The notes beneath the pieces are model-generated. The model worked only from the letters and a program-made list of their open reading frames with translations. It was not told where the DNA came from and searched no databases. This document shows, piece by piece, positions 12,610 through 24,054 of a DNA stretch of 64,000 nucleotides (positions within the stretch are counted from its first letter, which is position 1; each line of letters starts with the position of its first letter). The stretch is taken from contig JAHWDD010000002.1 in assembly GCA_023897205.1 (NCBI GenBank), forward strand, positions 4,588,001 to 4,652,000, read 5' to 3'. The position numbers and the translations under genes were made by a program. This DNA is from Exophiala sp. HKRS030. Taxonomy: Eukaryota; Ascomycota; Eurotiomycetes; Chaetothyriales; Herpotrichiellaceae.

Positions 12610-13760
12610 TCCGTCTCTCCTTGTGCTACGCGACGCGATTCACTCGGAACGAGCTACAACGTTAATTAGCCGGGTCGAGCCACTTCTCCAACCAACCAGT
12701 AATATTGACCTGACCTAACCCGTTTACTTGCCCAGGAATTCTCGTATCACTAACTAGCAGGCTAGAGACTTATGCATTCAATGCTGCTGTATATACATAC
12801 TACCTGGTTACGCGGATGGACACCTCGGGAGGGTAAGTGAATTGCTCGTGGTAGGTTATGGTGTTAGTTAGGCCATTTCTCTAGACTGTAGGCTGTTGTT
12901 GTGGCTTGATGGCTTGTTTTAATTGATCGTCGGTCTCGGCGAAGTGGTCGTTCGGCGAGACATATCCGAAAGAGAGAGAGTGAGTGAGTGGTTATTTGAC
13001 TGGTTGTATAGCTGGTCGGTTGGTTGATTTGATGTATGCATGTACATATGTGTGTACTCCGTATACAGGGACGAGTACAGAGCAGATAGGTATGTCCTCC
13101 ATATACAGGGAGGAATATATAGGACGAATATACAGTATATCTTCCATAGGCAGGTATTGTGTCCTTATGTCCTTCTGCCCTTCTGCCCTTACGTCCTTAT
13201 CTGGAGTTATGTCATGTTGGGTTAGGTGAAGTTAGTTAGCCAAGTACGTAAGTGGCTACCTAGCTCATCTAACCATCTAGCTAACCAACCAACATCCAAC
13301 GATCTAACCATTCAACCAACTATCTACTCCGTAGTTAGTTAGTGAGTTAGCTGAAGTGGCTGACCTAACTAGCTAGAACTTAGGTCGCAGAGTCGAAAAT
13401 CGAGATAGAGCCACAGATTAGAGCCACAGATAAAGCCACAGATAAAGACAAAGGAAACATCCCGCCATGTCAACTTTATCGGGGTCCGGGGAATCGGATT
13501 CATATCATATCATATCACATCATATTCTATCATTCATTCATCCATTTGCAAATATAACATGTCAATCAGGCAAGTCACTGTAACTGTACCTAACTAACCA
13601 ACTAACAAACTAACTAACATTTGAAGACCATTTGAGTTGGGCACCGGCACCTCACCTCACCTCACCAAACTAGACCAAACCAAACCAGTGGAAGTATTTC
13701 AGAAATGTATCTCATGCGGATTGTTTGGCTTTGTTTTCTTTTTTAAAAAAAATCTTGCTC

Positions 13761-13767
13761 TTTTCTC

Positions 13768-13798
<31 letters not shown>
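13761..13798. repeat. CT-rich dinucleotide microsatellite
   Basis: A TTTCTCTTTCTCTC run passes into a pure CT dinucleotide tract of about ten units. Confidence 0.85.
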
Positions 13799-14800
13799 GC
13801 GATCGATGGGGAAAAAACATCGGCGTTAGTTCGCTCAGTATAACTAGTGGTCAGTGTTAACGACCTACGGAGGTAGGTAATGAGTGTGCTTGTCTTTCGG
13901 ACCTGGGTATCTTCCTATCTTCCTATCTTCCTCTCTCCCGATCTCCCTATCTGCCTGATTGCCTGATTGATTGCCCGATTACTTGCTGGCTTGCCTTGAC
14001 TTGTCTGCCCTGCGTGCCTACCTACCTGCCTGCTAGGTTAGCTAGCCGGCCGGTCAACCTGCTAATCTGCTGCCTACTAATCTGCTATCTACTGGTCTCC
14101 TCATCTGCTAATCTCCTGATCTGACAGATCTGCCAATCTGCCAATCTGACGGCCCGATGGCCTTCTGACTTTGCCCATTGATTCAATGCGCATGCCTCCA
14201 TGCATGACTGCACGCAGATGTACATACATACATACTCCGTACATGCCAATGCCACGGCACGCCTAGGTAGGTAGGCACGAAGGTATTTATCCACATGCCC
14301 GCTTGCTGGGGGCTTGCTGGCTCGCCGGCTGGCTCATATGCTCACATGCTCACATGCTCACATGCTGAACCCGCCGCCCGCCGCCGCCCGCCTGCCCAGG
14401 GAGTAGTCTGACATTACCATTGCCATTGCTATTCATTGCTATTCATTACCACTGCCATTACCATGCCATTCATTGCCATAACAAAGCACCCACCTCTTCT
14501 CCCGGGCATGGGCAATATTCAGAACATCGCCCAATGGACAGTCCGACTGCCCTTTGCATCATCCACCATTCAGCATCCAGCAGTAGATTGATTTCTGGTC
14601 AGATATGGTCCTTGTTATTGTTGTTGTTGTTGTCGATGTTATTGATGGATCCATCGATCTGGAAAATCGTCTTTTGTCATCGGCATCGGCATCGTCATTG
14701 TCATCATCGTCATCATTATTGTCATCGTCAGTACGATGATTTTCCACCCAGGCAACAAGGTAATAAGAACGACAGATACCGTGGGCATGGACATGAACAA

Positions 14801-14832
14801 AGGCATAGGCATAGGCATAGGCATAGGCATAG
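14801..14832. repeat. Microsatellite (AGGCAT)n
   Basis: Just over five copies of AGGCAT in tandem. Confidence 0.9.
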
Positions 14833-14960
14833 ATAGGCATGGAATTGACTTTCGTGCGCAGCAATTGATCTCCCTTTCCTTTCCCCTCCTCCTCTTCCTC
14901 CTCCTCCTCCTCCTCATCTTCCATCATCATCTTCATCACAATTGTCAATCGTATGCAAAA

Positions 14961-15314
14961 AAATAAAAAATAGAACGAGTGTACAAACCAAGGGCTGCCT
15001 TGGTCACGCTAAAGTTTGTTTTGTCTATTCCTTCAAAGTAATCGGGCATCCATGCCGTCCAGTCCAATCCTCTCCGTATGGTTGTTGAATATCTTTGCTA
15101 TCATCTCATCTCATGTCGTGTTTTCGTGTTTTCATGTTTTCAACCTTGCCCGTATTGTTCGCCGTTATCCCCCGCTTGACTAACCTGTAAAACTGCCCGA
15201 ATTGATGCAAATGAGTTCAATGGTTCAAAGCAAAAGCACATGAATCCCATCAAGTGAATCCGAAACATTCATCAACCTTGGCGATGCCGATTATCATCAG
15301 AAACATGACATTTC
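14961..15314. other. 3' flank of KDM4
   Basis: The stretch contains AT-rich runs and TTTTCGTGTTTTCATGTTTTC-like sequence, likely 3' UTR of the minus-strand KDM4 gene. No gene is seen. Confidence 0.5.
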
Positions 15315-18300
15315 TCAACCACTCATTGGTCCTCTCATCTCATCAATCTTGATCCTTTGTTCATATTCCAGACTCTCGTAATATCTCTGAGCCAGAGTTG
15401 GATCTGATTGTTGCTGACCATAGATCGACGATCCCGCAAACGGTGATCTATACACAGTGGCTTGTTCTTGATGCTTGGTGATATAATAGGTGGAAACTTT
15501 GCCCCAGAATCCACCACGTGCTTGCCAATCAAGAAGTTGCTTTGGTGTTGGTCTATCATTAAGCATCAATCCACTTGAGGCCAATGGCCGTTTTTCCAAA
15601 CTCGCAGCAAGAAGCGATGAAGGTCTTGCCATTGGTGGATCAAACATTTGAACTTGCTTTTGTTGAGTAATGGCATTGGCATTGTTGGTAAGAGGATCAA
15701 AAGCAGATCGTTTTGGCATAAAAGTCGAAGTCGGAAGATAATTAGCAGGGAAAGGAGCCAAATCAATATCCATATCCATTGAATGAGAACGTCTTAATGC
15801 AGGTTGAACTGGAGGACCCATTGACACATGCATCCCTAGACCCGAAAAACTACCCCTCGCTGATCTGTGCCCGACAGCAGACCCTGGAGGACTGATTTGC
15901 GTTGCATTGGGATTGATGAATTGTGGTGGATTTTGAGGATCTATCGGTTGTGTAGGACTGGTGGTTGAGTTATTGTGAATATAATTGTCATGTTGCATGC
16001 GCGGACTTGGAAGCATATATGAACTCGTCGGTCGACTTCCAGGAGGAGAATTCTGTTGTGCTTCCTTCTGAGCCTTGATCTGATCAGGACTCTTGAAAGG
16101 ATATGCTGGATTCGATATACGTCTTTGTCGTTCCAACTCGGCAGACGGAGGAGGTGCAGGCGGATGATTTGCAGCCGCTCGAATGGTATCTAACCTCGGT
16201 GGTTGAGGCTGAAAAGGTGCATTGAGTGCATTGCCGATTGTGACATCATTCGAACTGTTGTTGAACAAGAATTGATTTTGAGGTTGTTGGATAAAAGACG
16301 AAAAAGGTCCTGCTGACATGGACGAATGTTGTTGCGAACCAAACTGAGGCAACATTGAATTCATGCCAGTATTTTGGACAAGACCATAATTGCCATTTCC
16401 ATTTCCATTGGTCACATTCTGATTCATCCAATCATTGCTGAAATGATACTGTTGTTGACGAACTCTTGCGTTCAACATGGCGTTGGTACCAAATTGAACA
16501 CCACCATCACCATCTTGAAAACTTGGAAAAGGTTCAGTATACTGTTTCAGAGGTGGTAATGATGGATCATTCGACCACTGAGTCATGTGTTTCGCTTGTT
16601 GAGAAGCTTGCAACTGAAACTGTCGCTGACGCTGAACGGCATCCTGATCAATGCCGATGGTAGGATGACTAATCGGACTACCGGATTCTGCGGCATCGAG
16701 CTGTTGAGATTTGATGGCTTGACGTTGAAGAATTCTTTTTTGCTCATTCATACGAGCTTCTTGACCAGCAATCATATCCCGATAAGTTGAAGACTTGACA
16801 GCAGTAGGTTTCTGCACGTTGGCAAATTTTTCCTGACTAGCCTTCTTGGTAAGATTATGCGTTGTCCCATTGAAGGTCCCTGGCAACGTCGAAAAGATCG
16901 GACTGGAGCCATTGTGCTTCACGTTTGTCATAGCAGCATTACGGGCAGCGACATTAAGCATCGGATATGATGCAGCTAATGATTGTCGTTTTGGTTGGGG
17001 AGGAGGTGGCATTACAGGTTTCGGCGGTGAGACAGATTCCAGGAAGTTCGACGCAGGGTCGTGGCTACGCCTAGCCGGATCCGCCGTATAGTGGGCCTTG
17101 GCTTCCGATGACGATTCTCCGATATAAAGCCAGAGTTGTTTCTCCTTTGAAAGATTAACACTTTTTTCGTCCGGATTGATTGGTGGTATTGTAGAAACAA
17201 ATTCCGCCCATTCTGTACGTGGTTCTTCGGTGAATGGATCTCCTGCACTTGGTTTCTTCTCGGTCGATTCTGGAAGTGAAGCGGTTTTGCCTTGAAGAAT
17301 TTCTGGAAGTTCCAGTGCATTCGCCGATGGTTTCTGCAGACAAGAAGTTTCACTGTCTACGAAGAGAATTGATGTCGGATCGATTTCTTTGATCGTCTTC
17401 ATGTCAGGAAGAATCCGGACAAGCACCGAATCTTGACCAACATCGTATCCGGCAACAACCATGCCAGCCTCGATATCATCGGAATTGGTGGCTTGGAATT
17501 GAATTAATTCGCCCTTTTTCAATCCATACAAGAAGTCTTTAAATTCCTTGTTGTTCCGAACGTTGTGTGCATGGTTACAAGCAGAAAGCTCACTGGTGAT
17601 TCTTTGCCTTTTCACCGTACGATGAAGACGACATCTCCAATCGAAACCAATGTCGCGATATTCAACACCTTCATGCCACACGGCAATTTCGCCCTTGTCC
17701 ACTTGAACTCCGGCTTGCATGGCACAAGTGGCGTGATAAGATTTGGTGCATTTGGCCGAAGAGCATTGAAAGCAAGACCCTTTCTTTTGTCGACATTCAT
17801 AACATTTGAGTTCAAGACGAGCCTTGCTAATATTCTCAACATTATGCACCATCTCCTTTCCATCTTTGTTTGCAATGTAAGTCTCGGGCGTGTACATGGC
17901 ACACGTGCGGTGAGCCTTCTGCCCATGACTCGTCGGTAAGAGTTCTTCCCAGATGAAATCATTGGGGCAGAGGCAACAAGGCTGAACTTTGCTGACCTTT
18001 CGGATCTTAACCATCTTTTTCACCTTCTTCTTCGGACCAACTTCTTTGGGAGCACGCTTTCTCTTTTGGGCAGTTTTGACCTTGCCTCGATCACTACTAG
18101 GAGGAGTTGGAAGATCGATTGGTTCTTCAAGTTCATCTTCATCGTCAGTGACTTCGATTTCCTCATATTCTGGTGAAGGCTCTCCATTCATCTTTCGAAT
18201 GAACCAATCAACATCGATAAAAACACTGTCGGCTTCACATTGACATTTTCTTGCTGTTTTGCCATATTGAAGCCAGTTCGGAATGGCAAAGTTAACCGAT

Positions 18301-20045
18301 TCCGCACAGTTATAACCCAGGTTGTAACCTGAGTGATAACCAATTGGAAAGGTGATGACGAACTGGCCTTCACGATGAACGACTTTGTTAACGTTGACAC
18401 CAAATTTGGACTTTAGGATCGCGGGAGAGATGAGATATGTCTTGTGTCTGAGGAATTGATCACAAGCCTTTGCATCTGATGGCCAAATCGACTTCATGGC
18501 ATTTTCGAATTTTGGAGCATCCTCTTGAGAAATGCTGTACCATTGTTTGGGAGCACCGAAGTGGATATAATTGATGCTGTATAGATCGACGTCTTCGAGA
18601 TGCCAAGCGAAGGTTGCACGCCACATGCCTAGGTACAAGTATGCTGTATTGACACCGGGAATAGGTGCACCAAGGAGATCCAACAGATTCGGTAATTTTG
18701 CGACATTCCACGATGTGGTATCTTCGTCGAAAAGTGATCCAGGCATATCCGCAGCGTACATCGGGTTGCTAAAGTTCAGACTCTTCCAGTACTTCTCTTC
18801 AAGTTCATCGCAGCGTTCGGCAGTCCATTGATCATTATCATATACACGATAATCAAAGTCTTCAAAAGCCTCTTCATCGAAGTCATCATTGGCTTCGCGA
18901 GCATTCCGTAGCCGTCGAGCAGCAACCGAGGTTTCTGCCCCCGGGCCGTCCTTTTTGTTGGCGGCTTTCGGTTGTCTACCACGTGGTCGACCAGGCTTTT
19001 TTCCAGCCTTGCTCTTAGAAGGAGTGGCTTCGGTGCTTTCGATTATCGTGCTGTCTCCATCGTCTTGTTCTAGAGGAACAGGCTTGACGTCAGGACTAGT
19101 AGGAGTTGGAGGCGCAAGTAGCGTCGAGTCTTGATCAGTAGGTTCGTCCTTGATAGGTCGTGTACGGGGTCGTCCAGGACGTCGCTTTCCTGTTGAGGGC
19201 GCAGGCGAAGATTCGGATTTCTTAGGTTTAACTGCACCTCTTCCTAGTAACTTATCGGCATTGAGACGTTTCTCTCCGCGACGAGCAGGTGGCTGATTCT
19301 CTGTCTGTTCACACAAAGACTTCCACTGAGGTAGGTTGTATGATCGCATCTTCTCCATGTTGCGTTGAGTGTATATTCCTTGAGCGCCATGAAACTCTTG
19401 CGTCAATGGATTCTTGATTTTGATAGTCTTGACCATTTCGTCCAAGGCCTTCCGGGCCCGTTTCCTAACATAAGTGTCAGTCGAATGATCATCGGCGCTG
19501 GTTAAAAGGTAATGTGACGCAGTAGACTAAGGCTCTTCACATACCATTCCTCGGGGGATCGATCAGTACAATCCCAGACTGCATGCCGTAGGGGTCGACA
19601 CCTTTGACATATCGCTCGAAATCCTCGAACTGTTCCATAGTCTATGTAACCCGATAGGTTAGCCATTGAATTATACCCAAATACAAGCCTCCAAATCGAC
19701 CAATACCAAAACGCCGACAGGGGGAAGATGATCGTCACGTACAGGTGTGAAGATAGGAACACCATTCTCATATCTATCGGGTTTGACCTCGGAGAATTGT
19801 TCTGCCTCTGCGCCTGCGCGAGCAGCCTCCTCAAACCTGAACCTGTTCTCTTGATCTTCATCATCAATGTCGTCGCCGAGATCGGAGAGGGAAGAACTCG
19901 AGGCTGCGTCATCGTCCTTGTGACTTGCTTCGTCCGTGGTGGGAGGAGTGTGGACTTGAGGGAGAGACATGGTCTGAGAGAGGTCGTCGGAGGTATGCAG
20001 AGGTGCAGGGGAGAAGGACGGCAGTGTGACTGCTGCTGCCGCCAT
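15315..20045 (-). CDS. KDM4: KDM4/JHDM3-type histone lysine demethylase (JmjN-JmjC-ePHD) with AT-hooks
   Basis: Exons are 20045..19743, 19641..about 19545 and 19464..15315, giving roughly 1,517 residues. The JmjN domain is split by introns (ENGVPIFTP in exon 1, then TMEQFEDFERYVKGVDPYG). The JmjC core has iron ligands in WHLED (about H422, E424) and YHSGYN (about H511). The zinc-site residues of the KDM4 family are present in ACDQFLRH and KCQCEAD. An extended PHD follows (about 630-750; CCLCPNDF, CYECRQKKGSCFQC, WRCRLH). Two AT-hook cores (GRPRTRP, GRPRGRQ) lie between JmjN and JmjC, and the last ~750 residues are Gln/Pro/Ser-rich and probably disordered. The family removes methyl groups from H3K9/H3K36 using Fe(II) and 2-oxoglutarate. 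The exon 2 end is doubtful. The strong donor GTATGT at 19544 leaves the frame one base short beside a run of five G (19553-19557), where one more base would give the family's PPEEW. A weaker donor GTGAAG four bases on keeps frame but loses that motif. Confidence 0.93.
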
Positions 20046-21334
20046 GGTTGGGAGAGATGTCGTGGTAGGAGGGTTATGGTGGAGGTGGTAAAGGTAAGAG
20101 ACGGGGATGGGCGGCGGGCGGCAGGGCCTGTGGCGTGTGGGCGACGCGAGAGAGAGAGAGAGACGTAAGAGAAAAGGGCTTGTGAGTTTGTCGGGGAAGA
20201 TCAGTGTGTGGATTGGCGCATGAGAAGAGCAGCAACGAGGAGCCCGTCGCAAGACTCTGATCACGGCCGATGTACCAAAGTCAATGAGATGGAAAGGAAA
20301 TGAATGATCGTGGTTGGATCTGAATGTGACTCGCAGGGCTCAGCACCAGGAACAGGCTGGGCTAGTTGGTTAGGTAGGTATGGAACGTTGAGAGTCTCTC
20401 AGAGGCTGCGAGAAGAGAGACTGACTACCAGGGACGATACGGACGGAGTACGGAGTAGTACTACTGATCAGACTTGCAGAGGCGTGAGAGGCGTGAGAGG
20501 TTCCAAGTCAAGGTTGGTCGTGGGTTGGCCTTGGCACAGGCCAATCCGATGCCACTAATCCGGTTTGGGTTGGTGGCTTGGCATTTATGGCATTTATGGC
20601 TGCTTTTCGCCCTACGATCAGGCCACGAGGGGGTTTTTCCCACCGGTACGTAACAAGCTTCCTCTGCGCAAATGGTGGTGCTGGTACTGATACAACGAGA
20701 GATCATGAGAGATACTACAATCCTAAGGTAATGGACGTATTCTAGGGGTGATGAGTCAACGCGAACAACCTCCATACCTGACTATAGATTACGTGCATGA
20801 TCATACATTTGTACCCAACTATGAGTCCTTCTGAACATGTTATATAAGGAACACCCTCCATGCACCATCAACCGTATACTGGTCCATCAACAATGTTTTA
20901 TCTGGCAGTGTGACATGCTCACGATCAAACATCACCACGTGGCGTAATTCATAGTATAGCAATGTCTCATTCAAGAACAGCAACAGACCCCATGGACCAG
21001 AGTTCATGCCAATGCTGCACTGCAGAATCCATCCTCTGACTTTTTCTCCCATGCACATCATTTATTGGTTCGCTTCAGGATCCAGGAACCGGGGGCAAAT
21101 ACGGGGACTCGTAGACCTTACTTATCATGCAAACCATCTCAAGGTCTGAGCTTCTGCCCGCATATCGCACACAACAAGGTTCCTCTTCTGGGCGTTCATC
21201 CCATGCACGTCAAATAATCATCATCTCCAATTTGATCATCCGCAACCAACCAAACCTCGAATCGATGTAGCTGCCGCTGCTACCCAAGCCACCCGCTTGA
21301 GGTCATCGATCGTCGGTGTTTCCTGCATGAATAA
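20046..21334. other. Intergenic: KDM4 promoter side and carnitine acetyltransferase 3' flank
   Basis: This is the upstream region of the minus-strand KDM4 gene. GAGAGAGA at about 20150-20162 lies in its probable 5' UTR. A copy of the dispersed 9-mer TACGGAGTA lies at 20459-20467. No open frame has recognisable domains. Confidence 0.5.
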
Positions 21335-24054
21335 TCAATATTCTGTCAGGGCAAGCTTTTTGCCCACCGTCCTGCGTTTCTGAGCAATTTGATCCGCGGG
21401 TTTGGGTTGGTCTTTCTTCAGTGCTTGCAACAGCATTCCAGCGTCAAAGAATCCATCTGAAAGGAAGATTAGCCAGGATTCATGTATCGAAACGAAAAGC
21501 AACTGCTCAAGATAGCAAAAGAACTTACATCCACCCAGTCCATCATCCTCAACTTCAGCAGTGTCCATGCTCATTGGCGTCTGTGCTCCGTCCACCTTGG
21601 AAGCATCCGTCTTGATAACGCGACCTCTTGACTTGAGTCTGCCGTCTTTGCCTGGTCTCTCTTCGAGTTCACGAGCTTTTGTGATCTTAGCTGCCGCAGT
21701 GTCCTTTGACTTGACAGATCGTAGTAGTCTCCTGATCTCGTTCAGATATGACTCGAGACTATCTACAAATCTTTTGGTTTGTCTGTGTTTACTACTGGCA
21801 CATACGGCGATCGAATCGTCCTTGATGATGTAGCCAATACCAAAACCATCTCCCGAGACGGGACCAAATCCGAAATGTCGTAACGCTGGATTCCCACAAT
21901 TCGAGGTGCTCAGGATAGTGTTGTTGATTTTCTCCCAACCGGCATCACTGAATAATGGCGGCATCTGATGTAAGGGAGGAGCTGGGGAACGACTTGCATC
22001 AGTGCCAGCACGCGAACGACCGTTCGGTGATGACGAGATCTCTTCCAGCCTTTTGGGGCTTCCAGAATCACTAAAGTCGATCGGACTTGAGCACCCATTC
22101 GAGCTAAATCCAGTAGTGCTAGCAGCCTCAGCTCCCTCATCATTGACTTTACGTTGCCAGACACAGTACAAAGCGTACAAATGACGATCTTGGCCTTGAG
22201 CCTTGCTGCTTTCTTTGGTGTTGGCGGTGTGTTTGGCAGTCGCAGCCTTTAGAGCATCAACCTTCTTTTGAGCAGCATTGTCAGCCCAAAACGTTTTGAC
22301 ATACTCCACACTTTCTGGCGTCACACTTCGAATGGCTTCCGTTCGACCGTGGAAGAACATTTTGGTCATGGCAGGTTCATAGGTATTTTCCACTCGCCCG
22401 TATAAGCCATAGTAGGCAGCCTGGAAAGCCATTTGCACAAAAGCATCAGGTGAGAACCCCATCGAGGTGATGAAATTCTTGCCATAACCAGTGAAATCCA
22501 ACGTCTGGAATTCATTCTGATGAATCAAATCCGCCAACCGCGTCTCCGCAAATCGTAGAGCAATTTGCAATTCGGGAATCATGTCCCACTCGAGTTTGTG
22601 AGGAGTAGTGCTGACATCGCCGAAGCTTTCGGGGTCTCGCTTCGAAGGATCAGGACTTTGAGTGGTCCACATAGTTGGAGCTTGACCATTGATGGATTTG
22701 GCGAATCGCAAGATCGTGTCCGTGTAAACATCACTTGCGAAGCGAAGAACAGTATGACCATCCACACCGGTGTGCTCAAAGTTGATACCAGCACTACCGT
22801 TCTTGCAGACGATGATCTGCAACTTGTCGTACCATCTGTTGGTACATGTGCCAACCTGGACCCCTGCACCACTTCATTTGTACCGCAGAGCATGTTTCCA
22901 CACAACTGTGAGACATCAGCTGGCTCAGTGTAGTCGAGACAGATAACAAATAAAGCCGAGTCTATTATTGAAAGACATTCGGCATTGTTTGAGCCTTCAT
23001 CTCTGGTTAAAAGATCTCGGAGTCCAGACCAAATCTTCCGATTCTCCGTTGTAAGGACACCGACGGCTCCTTTTGCGGCTTCTCGAATTGGAGTCTCCTC
23101 GGCATCATTGACAATGACCTGAAGATTGATGGCAAGATCCTTCTCTGTCATAATCAGGTCATTGTTCTGATCAAGAACATCAAACCAATAGACCTGGCCA
23201 CGACACATGACCACGACATGCTTGGAGTCGGAATCCTGTCCAATGATACAACCATTTTCGGTGGGAACTCGAGCAGTGCCAAATAGCCGTGAATATTGGT
23301 ACATGTCAAGAGGTGTGCCCCTCAGTGTGTCTGGTGGTAATTCTTCTTTCCTTACGGCTCGCACGAAGCACAAGGCCGAGATGACTAGAGAAGCGGCTCT
23401 CGTGACTTGGTTGTTTCTCGCCGGTGTGGGATCATCTTCCAGAAGGAAGAAAGGGTTCAAGTTGAGCACTACTGGATTGTCGTAGTTCAGGTAAGAATCA
23501 TACCAGAACTGCTCAATGTAACTGGTCTTGCCGGTCGAGTATTTCTTCAATCGATCTTGTAACTCTTTGCCATCGTTGTCGACAAAATCCCGTACGGCAG
23601 CTTTGGTATCGTTATGCTCATTTGGAGATTGTAAGGGGGCGAGAGCCTCTAGATATTTCTTCATGGTGGCCTCTAGGTCAGGGATGGGTAACTTGGGCAA
23701 TTTATCCTGTGCAGCAAAGGTAATGCCTGGTTTGAGGGTCTCTTTCCTTTCAATTGGGTTGTTCTCATACTTGGAGAAGGATTCCTTGACCTGTTTAGCT
23801 GCCTCGAGAGCACGTTCTTCTTCGGATTTGGCCATGGTGGCAGGGGCAAGGCGCAAAGGCCCGTTGGGTTGAGAAGAACCGGTGATCTGGAAGGACGATG
23901 GGTTCAAGGTCTCGTCAAGGGACTTGGGGCGCGCGAAGTATCTGGTTCCTGTGATTGTGGAAGGCATTGTTAATACTTGGATCATGGATATATTGCAGAC
24001 ACGAGAGTGGCAATGCTCAATAGACGAAGTGCCGTGCGAAAGAAGTAATGACAA
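21335..24054 (-). CDS. Carnitine O-acetyltransferase (choline/carnitine acyltransferase family, YAT/FacC-like), frame interrupted once
   Basis: The N-terminal half has LPKLPIPDLEATMKKYLEAL and the NLNPFFLL region typical of the family. The C-terminal half has NRWYDKLQ, the catalytic-histidine motif INFEHTGVDGH, and HFGFGPVSGDGFGIGY. A 72-nt intron (21528..21457) near the end restores GGYGFFDAG. The two halves are in different frames. One extra base at the CCCC run 22861-22864 (GGGG on the coding strand) would join them as VVQGVQVGTCTNRWYDK with no other change, giving about 882 residues from the first ATG, or 853 from the likelier ATG at 23967. An intron cannot explain the shift. The enzyme shuttles acetyl groups between CoA and carnitine so acetyl units can cross organelle membranes. 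It has a Ser-rich insert (about 60 residues) and a charged tail before the last exon, and ends without PTS1, which suits a cytosolic or outer-membrane form. Confidence 0.9.

Larger units (their letters stand above)
12301..14960. repeat. Simple-sequence-repeat-rich gene-free zone
   Basis: The 160-bp pattern fades and short tandem motifs take over. I see CTAACTAAC/TTAGTTAG runs (13230-13620), CATATCATATC (13500-13530), TCTTCCTA (13905-13935), CTGCTAATCTGC-type runs (14060-14150), CATGCTCA (14340-14370), GCCGCC (14370-14400), ATTCATTGCCATT runs (14410-14480), TTGTTG (14610-14635), CATCGG and CATCGTCATT (14680-14730), AGGCAT (14801-14832) and CTCCTC (14885-14920). Open frames here encode only low-complexity products such as MPMPMP or EEEEE. 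I see no gene or RNA. Confidence 0.8.

Noticed and set aside
14559..14948. Asp/Glu- and Met-Pro-rich frames on the minus strand
   Set aside because: They translate CTC, ATC and AGGCAT microsatellites; no unique sequence is encoded.
22843..22868. A 26-nt GT-AG intron to explain the acetyltransferase frame change
   Set aside because: Too short for a spliceosomal intron, and it would remove the conserved NRW of the family.
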